Below are positions 1 through 5,527 of a DNA stretch of 5,891 bases, one piece after another. Made by a program: the position numbers and the translations under genes. The stretch comes from Clostridia bacterium (lineage in GTDB: Bacteria; Bacillota; Clostridia; Oscillospirales; RGIG577), in the NCBI GenBank assembly GCA_017419325.1, contig JAFOLN010000188.1, positions 1-5,891 on the forward strand, given 5' to 3'. The notes beneath the pieces are model-generated. The model was not told where the DNA came from. It did not search any database and saw only the letters and a program-made list of their open reading frames with translations. The number at the start of each line of letters is the position of its first letter. Positions within the stretch are counted from its first letter, which is position 1.

Positions 1-2
1 TA

Positions 3-866
3 GCAACATCATCCGATTCCACGCGGCGTACCTTATGGTCCGTCCCAAACTCCTCGGATAATGCTGCTACCATCATGAGCGTAGCAGATATTTTTGCATT
101 TGTCAAGAAGCACACAAAGGAGTTTGAAGCAGACTCGGATAAGCCGGTATTATTTGAACCCAAGCCCGCAAGCAAAGTCGTAAACGAGGACGGAACGCCG
201 AAGGTGGTGTATCACGCTTCGGGAGCAAAGGATATAAATATATTTCAGTCGGGCAATTCGGCGGGAACAATATATTTTGCGCTTTCGGACAAAGCGGCAA
301 AAAAAGGAGCGCGCGGGAAAAAGCACATTTACGAGGTATATTTGTCCGCGAAAAAACCTGTCAACAGTGAAAAAACGGCTATCCCGTGGTACGATGCAGA
401 AGACAGCTTAAAGGTTGCCGAGTGGAGACGGAAAGGCTTTGACAGTGTTTATGTCAAAGATGAAAGCGGGATAAGCATAGCTGTATTCTCCCCCGAACAA
501 ATCAAGTCCGCAACGGACAACGTCGGCACGTTCGACCGCTCGAACCCCGATATACGCCGCTCCCGCAAAGGCCAAGACGCGGCGATGCGCCGTGCAAACC
601 GGCTTGCCCGTGAGAACGCACGGCTCAAGGGCCAGTTCAAGCTGACGAAAGGCGTAAAGCTCCGCGAGAGCGATATACGCAAGGTTACGCGAGATTTACT
701 CAAGGATTACGAAATAATCGACTTCGACAAGGAGCAGTTTGAGCGGTATATAAAGACCCCGGCCGAGACGGCCGGGGGGATTTACTCAGTTTTTATACTG
801 CTTTTCGCAGTATACGCAGTAGCGAATGTCGGGGTGGCTCTTTACCCGCGCGAACATGGGCTTTAA
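3..866 (+). CDS. Fragment of a phage/mobile-element polyvalent protein with ADP-ribosyltransferase-like (ART-PolyVal) domain
   Basis: The frame is open to the left edge, and the first Met (base 75) has no ribosome site, so this is probably the 3' part of a larger gene. Residues counted from that Met: a linker (1-42), then an ART-like fold starting VVYH (44-47), IYFAL (66-70), EVYL (87-90), a GFDSVYV segment (121-127), and FSPEQIKSAT (138-147) followed by TFDRSNPDIRRS (152-163). This QIKSAT...NPDI ending is typical of ART-PolyVal domains in very large phage and conjugative-element proteins, thought to modify host or rival targets. A basic, probably helical stretch (168-186) and a LTKGVK...RKVTRDLLKDY segment follow, also common in such proteins. 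From about residue 227 the frame crosses the pyrB terminator and then the antisense of the last pyrB codons, so the hydrophobic tail is not native. I read it as a truncated, probably non-functional remnant. Family call is fairly sure; activity is unknown. Confidence 0.6.
   Translation, partial: ATSSDSTRRTLWSVPNSSDNAATIMSVADIFAFVKKHTKEFEADSDKPVLFEPKPASKVVNEDGTPKVVYHASGAKDINIFQSGNSAGTIYFALSDKAAKKGARGKKHIYEVYLSAKKPVNSEKTAIPWYDAEDSLKVAEWRRKGFDSVYVKDESGISIAVFSPEQIKSATDNVGTFDRSNPDIRRSRKGQDAAMRRANRLARENARLKGQFKLTKGVKLRESDIRKVTRDLLKDYEIIDFDKEQFERYIKTPAETAGGIYSVFILLFAVYAVANVGVALYPREHGL
751..779 (-). terminator. Intrinsic terminator of pyrB
   Basis: An 8-bp perfect GC stem, CCCCGGCC (757-764) paired with GGCCGGGG (770-777) around a GAGAC loop, lies 8 bases past the pyrB stop codon. 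On the - strand the stem is followed by TCTTTATATA, a weak U tract. The position directly after pyrB supports its role. It also lies inside the + strand polyvalent-protein frame, which marks where chromosomal sequence has begun. Confidence 0.7.
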
Positions 867-1868
867 GTAATGCTCGTGGTTCGTTATGCAGCGGGGGTTG
901 TCGCAGTAGGCGTCGGTATCGGTAAGCTTCGGAAGCGGCACGTTCTCCGTGGGGGAGTTAAGCATATGGTATATCAGCGCCATGCGGATGTACATGCCGT
1001 AGCGCGCCTGCTTGAAGTATACGGCTCGCTCGTCGTCGTCCACATCGTGGGATATCTCGTCCACACGCGGCAGCGGGTGCATCACCAGCATATCGGGCTT
1101 GGCGGAGGCGAGCTTCTCACGGTTAAGCACATATATGCCCTTCGATCTGTTGTATTCCTCCTCGCTTGTGAACCTCTCGCGCTGTATGCGGGTCATGTAG
1201 AGTATGTCAAGGTGGGGGATGGCCTCCTCAAGGCTCTCCGTTTCCGTATATTCGTAGCCTTTGCGCGCAAGCATGGAGAGAAGCCTCTGCGGCACCTTGA
1301 GGTTCGCGGGGGAGATGAAGTAGAACTTTATATTCTTGAAGTGGGACATGGCCTTGATGAGGGAATGAACGGTGCGCCCGTTTATAAGGTCGCCGCACAT
1401 GCCGATGGTGAGGTCGTCGGTGCGTCCCTTTTCCATGCGGATTGTGGTAAGGTCGGTCAGCGTCTGGGTGGGGTGGAGATGGCCGCCGTCGCCCGCGTTT
1501 ATGAGCGCGGTGTCCTTGCATTCCTGCGCCGCCGCGAATGCCGCGCCCTCAAGGGGATGGCGTATCGTTATTATATCGGCGTAGCCCGATATGACCTTTA
1601 TGGTGTCCTTTAATACCTCGCCCTTTGAAACGGAGGAGTTCTTCGGCTCGGAGAAGCCTATTATCTGACCGCCCAGTCTGAGCATTGCCGACTGAAAGGA
1701 GAACATGGTCCTGGTGGAAGGTTCAAAAAAAAGCGTGGCCATTATGCGTCCCTCACAGCTTTTCATATATTTCGAGGGGTTATCCATAATGTCTCGCGCC
1801 GTATCAAAAAGAATATCCCATTCCGCAAGGCTTAAATCATTAAAATCTACAAGATGACGAATGAACAT
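786..1868 (-). CDS. pyrB: Aspartate carbamoyltransferase with fused C-terminal PyrI-like zinc ribbon
   Basis: It catalyses carbamoyl phosphate + aspartate to N-carbamoyl-aspartate, the committed step of cytosolic pyrimidine synthesis. Its 360 aa contain all the hallmark sites: FFEPSTRT (47-54, carbamoyl-phosphate loop), SK (81-82, the 80s loop), RHP (103-105), HPTQT (132-136), GRTVHSL (164-170), TRIQRERF (226-233, aspartate-binding Arg/Gln) and HPLPRVDEI (264-272). Position 55 is Met where many homologues have Arg. The catalytic domain ends near residue 308. Beyond it, residues 320-360 carry C322-x4-C327 and C351-x2-C354, in the pattern of the zinc domain of the regulatory chain PyrI (CxxxxC...CxxCEK). 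The PyrI nucleotide-binding domain is absent. The start is ATG at 1868, with AGGTG 8 bases upstream. The gene is single, converges on the polyvalent remnant and diverges from the flavoprotein gene. Enzyme identity is very sure; the tail's structural role in linking catalytic chains is inferred. Confidence 0.96.
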   Translation of the reverse strand: MFIRHLVDFNDLSLAEWDILFDTARDIMDNPSKYMKSCEGRIMATLFFEPSTRTMFSFQSAMLRLGGQIIGFSEPKNSSVSKGEVLKDTIKVISGYADIITIRHPLEGAAFAAAQECKDTALINAGDGGHLHPTQTLTDLTTIRMEKGRTDDLTIGMCGDLINGRTVHSLIKAMSHFKNIKFYFISPANLKVPQRLLSMLARKGYEYTETESLEEAIPHLDILYMTRIQRERFTSEEEYNRSKGIYVLNREKLASAKPDMLVMHPLPRVDEISHDVDDDERAVYFKQARYGMYIRMALIYHMLNSPTENVPLPKLTDTDAYCDNPRCITNHEHYLKPMFARVKSHPDIRYCVYCEKQYKN

Positions 1869-1876
1869 TTGTTTTG

Positions 1877-1881
1877 CACCT
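1877..1881 (-). promoter_or_regulatory. Ribosome binding site of pyrB
   Basis: On the - strand AGGTG sits 8 bases before the ATG, which supports the start that gives the normal PyrB N-terminus. Confidence 0.6.
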
Positions 1882-1921
1882 GCCTTAGTTTGACCGTTTA
1901 TATGTTATTCTTTCGATAAAC

Positions 1922-1950
1922 ATGATATCATAATAAAAAGGGCGTTTCAA
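1922..1950 (-). promoter_or_regulatory. Sigma-A-type promoter of pyrB
   Basis: On the - strand TTGAAA (1945-1950) and TATCAT (1922-1927) are separated by exactly 17 bases, about 54 bases before the pyrB ATG. The leader would be under 50 nt, and I see no attenuator or PyrR-type hairpin in it. The -10 lies inside a 10-bp perfect palindrome, ATGATATCAT (1922-1931), so the same bases also read as a -10 on the + strand. Confidence 0.65.
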
Positions 1951-1983
1951 TTCAAAAGAGCATTTTTTATTATTTTTTGTCGC

Positions 1984-1989
1984 GGGAGG
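1984..1989 (+). promoter_or_regulatory. Ribosome binding site deciding a GTG start
   Basis: GGGAGG lies 7 bases before the GTG at 1997. The next in-frame ATG is too far into the conserved flavodoxin fold, so this site fixes GTG as the start of the flavoprotein gene. Confidence 0.7.
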
Positions 1990-1996
1990 TGTTTTT

Positions 1997-2497
1997 GTGA
2001 GGTGCTGTGTGCTTTTCGGTTCGCCGCATAAAGAGGGAAATACGGCGCGCCTTGTAAGCGATTATCTTAATAAAACGGGAATAAAAGAGGCGGACTTTAT
2101 TTATGCATATGAATATAATCTCGGGCCCTGCGTTGACTGCGGAGGATGCCGAAATGAGGAAAAATGCCGTCTTGATGACTTTGACGCGGTGAAAAATATA
2201 TATGAAAGGATAACCTCAGCCGATGTGTTTATCCTTGCGTCTCCCGTATACTTTAACTCCGCTCCCGCGCCGCTTAAATGCATCATAGACAGGATGCAGC
2301 CTTATTACATAAAAAAATTCGTGCGAGGCGAGCGGGGAAAAAAGAAGCCCGGCGGCGTTCTCATACTCTCCGGCGGCGAGAAGGAACGGAAGGGCAGAAG
2401 GGATATGCTTAAGGCGCAGTATAAATATATATTCGATGTGTTCGGCTTCGATATATCCGGGTTTATTTACGAGGCAGGCAGCGATGATTTAAAATAA
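1997..2497 (+). CDS. Flavodoxin-fold NAD(P)H-dependent oxidoreductase, iron-sulfur flavoprotein-like
   Basis: A small cytosolic redox protein of 166 aa. The N-terminus has the FMN phosphate-loop pattern LFGSPHKEGNTARL (6-19). Residues 45-57 carry C45-x2-C48-x2-C51-x5-C57, the compact cysteine motif of iron-sulfur flavoproteins, which often hold a [4Fe-4S] cluster beside FMN. Next comes the family signature ADVFILASPVYFNSAPAPLKCIIDRM (75-100), which covers the second FMN-contact region. The NADPH-dependent FMN reductase/flavodoxin-like family is thus clear, but the electron partner and substrate are not. The protein is slightly shorter at the C-terminus than many relatives, ending soon after the last predicted strand; this may be natural. 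It starts with GTG, preceded by a good ribosome site. It diverges from pyrB, and an AT-rich inverted repeat follows its stop. No functional link to either neighbour is evident, though an electron carrier next to dehydrogenases could matter. Confidence 0.85.
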   Translation: MRCCVLFGSPHKEGNTARLVSDYLNKTGIKEADFIYAYEYNLGPCVDCGGCRNEEKCRLDDFDAVKNIYERITSADVFILASPVYFNSAPAPLKCIIDRMQPYYIKKFVRGERGKKKPGGVLILSGGEKERKGRRDMLKAQYKYIFDVFGFDISGFIYEAGSDDLK

Positions 2498-2499
2498 TT

Positions 2500-2533
2500 A
2501 AATATTTTGTGCAATTTAACGCAAAAAATATTT
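2500..2533. repeat. AT-rich inverted repeat between the flavoprotein gene and SDR1
   Basis: The left arm AAATATTTTGTGC (2500-2512) and the right arm GCAAAAAATATTT (2521-2533) match at 12 of 13 positions around an 8-base spacer. It begins 3 bases after the flavoprotein stop and overlaps the -35 of the SDR1 promoter by two bases. It could be a weak terminator, but with no GC-rich stem it may rather be an operator. Confidence 0.45.
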
Positions 2534-2559
2534 GACTTGCCACAAAAATGTGTTATATT
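2532..2559 (+). promoter_or_regulatory. Promoter of SDR1
   Basis: TTGACT (2532-2537) and TATATT (2554-2559) are spaced by 16 bases. The spacer holds the short palindrome CACAAAAATGTG (2541-2552), a possible regulator site. Transcription would begin near 2566, just before the leader hairpin. Confidence 0.6.
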
Positions 2560-2572
2560 TTACATATAGAGA

Positions 2573-2598
2573 GTTGCTTTTCGTTTAAGAAAAGCAAC
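2573..2598 (+). promoter_or_regulatory. Perfect 10-bp stem-loop in the SDR1 leader
   Basis: GTTGCTTTTC (2573-2582) pairs perfectly with GAAAAGCAAC (2589-2598) across a 6-base loop. No U tract follows, so it is not a standard terminator. It would lie within about 10 nt of the predicted mRNA 5' end and stops 5 bases before the ribosome site. A 5' mRNA stabiliser or a translational control element are the two obvious readings, both inference. Confidence 0.6.
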
Positions 2599-2603
2599 AA
2601 ATG

Positions 2604-2610
2604 AAAGGAG
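2604..2610 (+). promoter_or_regulatory. Ribosome binding site deciding the SDR1 start
   Basis: AAAGGAG sits 11 bases before ATG 2622. It overlaps the codons after an upstream in-frame ATG at 2601, which therefore cannot be the start served by this site. Confidence 0.7.
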
Positions 2611-2621
2611 CGAAAAATATT

Positions 2622-3452
2622 ATGGGAAACATCACTTGGAATTTCAAAGGCAAGGTAGTTGTTATAACGGGTTCCGCTACGGGCATAGGCCGCGGCACCG
2701 CGCTTCAGTTTGCCAAGGCAGGCGCGGACCTCGCGCTTTGCGACTTCAATTTTGAAGAAGTTTCGAGAACGGCCGAAAAGTGCCAGGCTCTCACTTCGGG
2801 CAAAGTTAAGGCTTACAAGATGAACGTAACCGACGTTGACGAGATCAACGCCGCAAAAGAAGCTATACTGAAGGATTTCGGCACTGTCGATGTTCTCTTC
2901 TCGAACGCCGGCATCGCGTCGAAGGTCATGGGCCCGCCGCTTGAGAACATACCCGATTCCGACTGGGAGTCCACCTTTGCCGTAAATACCCTCGGTATGG
3001 TTAAGGTATGCCGCGCATTTGCTTCCATCTTCAGAGAGAAGAAGGCCGGCAAGGTTATTCTCACCTCATCCATCGCTTCCTGGACGTCCACTCCGCGCAC
3101 CATGCCTTACAGCGCATCGAAGATCGCAACGATCAGCTTCGCGCAGGCATTCTCCATAGAAATGGGCGAATACAACGTAAACGTAAACGTAATATGCCCC
3201 GGCTTCGTTTACACGAACATTTATTCCGACGGCACCGCATTGAAGTACAGAGAAGCCATAGGCGGCCCCTTGAAGCAGTTCAACGACAACGAGTCCGTTA
3301 TGAACTTCATGGCTTCGGCAGGCAGCTCGCTCCACCGTCCGCAGACTGTTGACGATATGGCATACACCGTTATGTTCCTGTCCTCCGACGAGGCAAGCGA
3401 GATCACCGGCAGCGTTATAAACGTTGACTCCGGCTTTGTAAAGAGAGTTTAA
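2622..3452 (+). CDS. SDR1: classical short-chain dehydrogenase/reductase
   Basis: A cytosolic NAD(P)-dependent alcohol/ketone oxidoreductase with one Rossmann domain over its whole 276 aa, a little longer than the usual 250 or so. Visible: the cofactor motif TGSATGIG (16-23); Asp41 at the end of beta-2, which favours NAD(H) over NADP(H); NAG (95-97); Asn122; catalytic Ser150, Tyr163 and Lys167 (YSASK); PG (193-194); and the C-terminal ITGSVINVDSG (261-271). The stretch about 200-240, which covers the variable substrate lid, is nearly the same in SDR2 and SDR3. ATG 2622 is chosen over 2601 because the ribosome site lies between them and because SDR3 and SDR4 begin at the equivalent residue. 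It has its own promoter and leader hairpin and ends at a strong terminator. SDR family and activity class are very sure. The substrate is unknown; sugar-alcohol, acyl-carrier and steroid roles all exist in this superfamily. Confidence 0.93.
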   Translation: MGNITWNFKGKVVVITGSATGIGRGTALQFAKAGADLALCDFNFEEVSRTAEKCQALTSGKVKAYKMNVTDVDEINAAKEAILKDFGTVDVLFSNAGIASKVMGPPLENIPDSDWESTFAVNTLGMVKVCRAFASIFREKKAGKVILTSSIASWTSTPRTMPYSASKIATISFAQAFSIEMGEYNVNVNVICPGFVYTNIYSDGTALKYREAIGGPLKQFNDNESVMNFMASAGSSLHRPQTVDDMAYTVMFLSSDEASEITGSVINVDSGFVKRV

Positions 3453-3484
3453 TTTTATAATATAATACTGTTTGCATTGAGCAT

Positions 3485-3532
3485 AAACGGGCGGAATCCA
3501 CCATATTACGGCGCGGCTTCCGCCCGTTTTTT
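3485..3532 (+). terminator. Strong intrinsic terminator between SDR1 and SDR2
   Basis: AAACGGGCGGAA (3485-3496) pairs perfectly with TTCCGCCCGTTT (3518-3529) around a 21-base loop and ends in a run of six T (3527-3532). It lies 32 bases after the SDR1 stop. SDR2 begins only 39 bases after it. Confidence 0.85.
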
Positions 3533-3556
3533 CCGGTTTATGAGCGATTTTAAATG

Positions 3557-3563
3557 AAGGGAG
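3557..3563 (+). promoter_or_regulatory. Ribosome binding site deciding the SDR2 start
   Basis: AAGGGAG lies 8 bases before ATG 3572. As in SDR1, an in-frame ATG (3554) lies directly in front of the site and is too close to use it. Confidence 0.7.
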
Positions 3564-3571
3564 CAGAAAAA

Positions 3572-4402
3572 ATGAGCAACATCACCTGGAATTTCTCGGG
3601 GAAAGTAGTCGTTATAACGGGCTCGGCCACCGGCATAGGCCGAGGCACCGCATTACAGTTCGCAAAGGCGGGCGCGAATCTCGCGCTCTGCGACTTCAAT
3701 TTTGAAGAGGTATCGAGAACGGCAGAAAAGTGCCGGGCGCTTACATCGGGCAAGGTTAAGGCATACAAAATGGACGTTACGAACGTTGACGAGATAGCAG
3801 CCGCAAAGGCCGAGATAGTAAAGGATTTCGGCACCGTTGACGTGCTGTTCTCAAATGCCGGAGTTTCTCCGAAGGTAATGGGGCCGCCCATCTCCCGCAT
3901 ACCGATTTCCGACTGGGAGAGAACGTATCAGGTAAATACGCTGGGCATGGTAAAGGTCTGCAACGCCTTCTGCGAAATATTCAAGGAAAAAAAGGCGGGC
4001 AAGATAATAATCACGTCATCGGCGGCCGCATGGAAGATAAGCCCGCTTGTTGCGCCCTACGGCGCGTCGAAGATAGCCGTTGTCAATTTCGCTCAGGCAC
4101 TTTCGATGGAGATGGGCGAGTACAATACGAACGTAAACGTTATCTGCCCCGGATTTGTTTACACGAACATCTATTCCGACGGCACCGCGCTCAAGTATAA
4201 GGATATACTTGGCGGCGCGCTAAACCAGTACAACGACAATGAATCGGTTATGAACTACATGGCGTCCGCCACCAGCTCGCTTCACAGACCGCAGTCTGTC
4301 GATGATATGGCATACACGGTCATGTTCCTTGCGTCGGAGGAAGCAAGCGAAATAACCGGCAGCGCGTTCAATGTTGATTCGGGCTATATAAAGAAGATTT
4401 AA
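3572..4402 (+). CDS. SDR2: classical short-chain dehydrogenase/reductase, divergent active-site loop
   Basis: The closest paralogue of SDR1: 217 of 276 residues identical by hand, no gaps. It keeps TGSATGIG (16-23), Asp41, NAG (95-97), Asn122, Ser150, Tyr163, Lys167 (YGASK), PG (193-194) and ITGSAFNVDSG. Differences are not spread evenly. Residues 151-162, between the catalytic Ser and Tyr, read AAAWKISPLVAP where SDR1 and SDR3 share the pattern TSTPR[TS]MP. Residues 211-220 also differ. Both regions flank the substrate pocket in classical SDRs, so a different substrate or stereo-preference is likely. No convincing promoter lies in the 39 bases between the SDR1 terminator and its ATG, so its transcription may depend on read-through or on a promoter upstream of or within the terminator. 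A hairpin follows its stop. Family very sure; substrate unknown. Confidence 0.93.
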   Translation: MSNITWNFSGKVVVITGSATGIGRGTALQFAKAGANLALCDFNFEEVSRTAEKCRALTSGKVKAYKMDVTNVDEIAAAKAEIVKDFGTVDVLFSNAGVSPKVMGPPISRIPISDWERTYQVNTLGMVKVCNAFCEIFKEKKAGKIIITSSAAAWKISPLVAPYGASKIAVVNFAQALSMEMGEYNTNVNVICPGFVYTNIYSDGTALKYKDILGGALNQYNDNESVMNYMASATSSLHRPQSVDDMAYTVMFLASEEASEITGSAFNVDSGYIKKI

Positions 4403-4417
4403 TAATCAGTATTCACC

Positions 4418-4452
4418 GGACTGCGGCTCTGTATTTTACGGAGCCGCAGTCC
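4418..4452 (+). terminator. Long hairpin after SDR2, probable terminator
   Basis: GGACTGCGGCTCTGTA (4418-4433) pairs with TACGGAGCCGCAGTCC (4437-4452), a 16-bp stem with one G-U pair and a 3-base loop. The following TTATACAT is a poor U tract, so it may attenuate or protect the SDR2 mRNA end rather than stop all transcription. Confidence 0.6.
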
Positions 4453-4504
4453 TTATACATAATGTGTTTTTGGTCAAAAAATATTTATCAGGGAGGGTCG
4501 AAAA

Positions 4505-5335
4505 ATGGGAAGTGTTGCATTTGATTTCAGTAAGGACGTAGTCGTTATAACGGGCGCGGCTTCGGGCATAGGCAGAGGCACGGCGCTTCAGTTCGCAAAG
4601 GCGGGCGCAAGTCTTGCGATTTGTGATATGAACCTTGAGGAGGCAGAAAAGACCGCCGCCCAGTGCCGCGAGCTTACTTCCGGCAAGGTCATAGCAGTAA
4701 AGATGAACGTTACGAATGATGATGAAGTTGCGGCGGCAAGGGATACGATAATAAAGGAGATGGGCACGGTCGATATTCTCTTCTCCAATGCCGGCGTGTC
4801 TTCAAAGGTAATGGGGCCTCCGCTTGACATTATACCGAACAGCGACTGGGAGCTCGTGCTTCAGGTCAATACTCTCGGCATGGTAAAGGTATGCCGCGCG
4901 TTCGCCCCTGTTTTCAGGGAGAAGAGATCGGGCAAGATCGTGCTTACATCGTCTATCGCGGCATATACTTCGACGCCGCGCTCGATGCCGTACAGCGTTT
5001 CAAAGCTTGCCACCATCGGCTTTGCGCATGCCTTTTCCATTGAAATGGGCGAATATAACGTAAACGTGAACACCATATGTCCCGGCTTCGTATACACAAA
5101 CATATACGCCGACGGCACGGCAATGAAGTTCAGAGCGGCGCTGGGCGGGGGACTGTTAAAGTTCAACGACAACGAATCGGTCATGAATGCAATGGCGGCG
5201 GCAGGCAGCTCTTTGAAGAGGGCGCAGAAGGTGGAGGATATGGCGTATGCCGTTATGTTCCTCTGTTCGGAGCAGGCAAAGGAGATAACGGGACAGGTCT
5301 TAAACGTAGACTCCGGCTATGTAAACAGGTTTTAA
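4505..5335 (+). CDS. SDR3: classical short-chain dehydrogenase/reductase
   Basis: The third complete paralogue, also 276 aa, aligned without gaps to SDR1 with 195 identical residues by hand. It has TGAASGIG (16-23), Asp41, NAG (95-97), Asn122, Ser150, Tyr163, Lys167 (YSVSK), PG (193-194) and ITGQVLNVDSG (261-271). The Ser-to-Tyr segment follows SDR1 (TSTPRSMP) rather than SDR2, so SDR1 and SDR3 may share a substrate type although SDR1 and SDR2 are closer overall. The C-terminal half of the lid differs (SLKRAQKVED against SLHRPQTVDD). The ATG is preceded by GGGAGG (4491-4496) with 8-base spacing. I found no clear promoter between the SDR2 hairpin and this gene, and no terminator hairpin after its stop. 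Family very sure; substrate unknown. Confidence 0.93.
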   Translation: MGSVAFDFSKDVVVITGAASGIGRGTALQFAKAGASLAICDMNLEEAEKTAAQCRELTSGKVIAVKMNVTNDDEVAAARDTIIKEMGTVDILFSNAGVSSKVMGPPLDIIPNSDWELVLQVNTLGMVKVCRAFAPVFREKRSGKIVLTSSIAAYTSTPRSMPYSVSKLATIGFAHAFSIEMGEYNVNVNTICPGFVYTNIYADGTAMKFRAALGGGLLKFNDNESVMNAMAAAGSSLKRAQKVEDMAYAVMFLCSEQAKEITGQVLNVDSGYVNRF

Positions 5336-5428
5336 GGCTTGCGAACGGACACGACAGGAGACAATCGCCAGTAAACCGCAGCGCATAGGCAAAACTTCAA
5401 TGAAATTACATGGGATTTTAATTATAAA

Positions 5429-5457
5429 TTGACAAATAAAACATAAAAGACTATAAT
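5429..5457 (+). promoter_or_regulatory. Perfect-consensus sigma-A promoter of SDR4
   Basis: TTGACA (5429-5434) and TATAAT (5452-5457) match both consensus boxes exactly at the ideal 17-base spacing, 70 bases before the SDR4 ATG. A promoter this strong usually needs repression; a palindrome follows at 5466. Confidence 0.85.
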
Positions 5458-5465
5458 CGTATTTG

Positions 5466-5490
5466 TAAATAGTTAATAATTAACTGTTTA
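5466..5490. promoter_or_regulatory. Operator-like palindrome at the SDR4 transcription start
   Basis: AGTTAAT (5471-5477) and ATTAACT (5479-5485) are perfect arms around one base. Going outward, one mismatched pair is followed by TAAA (5466-5469) matched to TTTA (5487-5490), giving 11 of 12 paired positions. It covers the predicted start of transcription, a place where a bound repressor would block the polymerase. No regulator gene is visible in the window. Confidence 0.5.
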
Positions 5491-5513
5491 TGTGTGGTAA
5501 AAAATAAAAATCA

Positions 5514-5519
5514 AGGAGG
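5514..5519 (+). promoter_or_regulatory. Ribosome binding site of SDR4
   Basis: AGGAGG, a full match to the anti-16S consensus, lies 8 bases before ATG 5528. It is the strongest of the four SDR ribosome sites. Confidence 0.75.
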
Positions 5520-5527
5520 GTGTACAC

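Noticed and set aside
786..866. Membrane-segment-like tail of the polyvalent fragment
   Set aside because: The hydrophobic residues come from antisense pyrB codons and are not a native domain.
870..1613. A 247-codon + strand open frame
   Set aside because: It is antisense to pyrB, whose conserved active-site motifs prove the - strand reading. The + product has no recognisable family and no ribosome site.
2601..2621. Upstream ATG as the SDR1 start (and ATG 3554 for SDR2)
   Set aside because: Each ATG directly precedes its own ribosome-site bases and could not be served by them. SDR3 and SDR4 start at the residue equivalent to ATG 2622 and 3572.
3008..3352. Shifted-frame open reading frames within the SDR genes on both strands
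   Set aside because: They overlap fully conserved SDR coding sequence, give arginine/histidine-rich or low-complexity products, and are not kept across the paralogues.
2622..5335. Assignment of the SDRs as bile-acid hydroxysteroid dehydrogenases, 3-oxoacyl-ACP reductases or sorbitol-6-phosphate dehydrogenases
   Set aside because: Shared motifs are superfamily-wide. No fatty-acid, bai or sugar-uptake genes are nearby, and the loops do not match those enzymes as I remember them.
5336..5428. Terminator or small RNA after SDR3
   Set aside because: I found no stem with a U tract in this stretch; it appears to hold no recognisable element.
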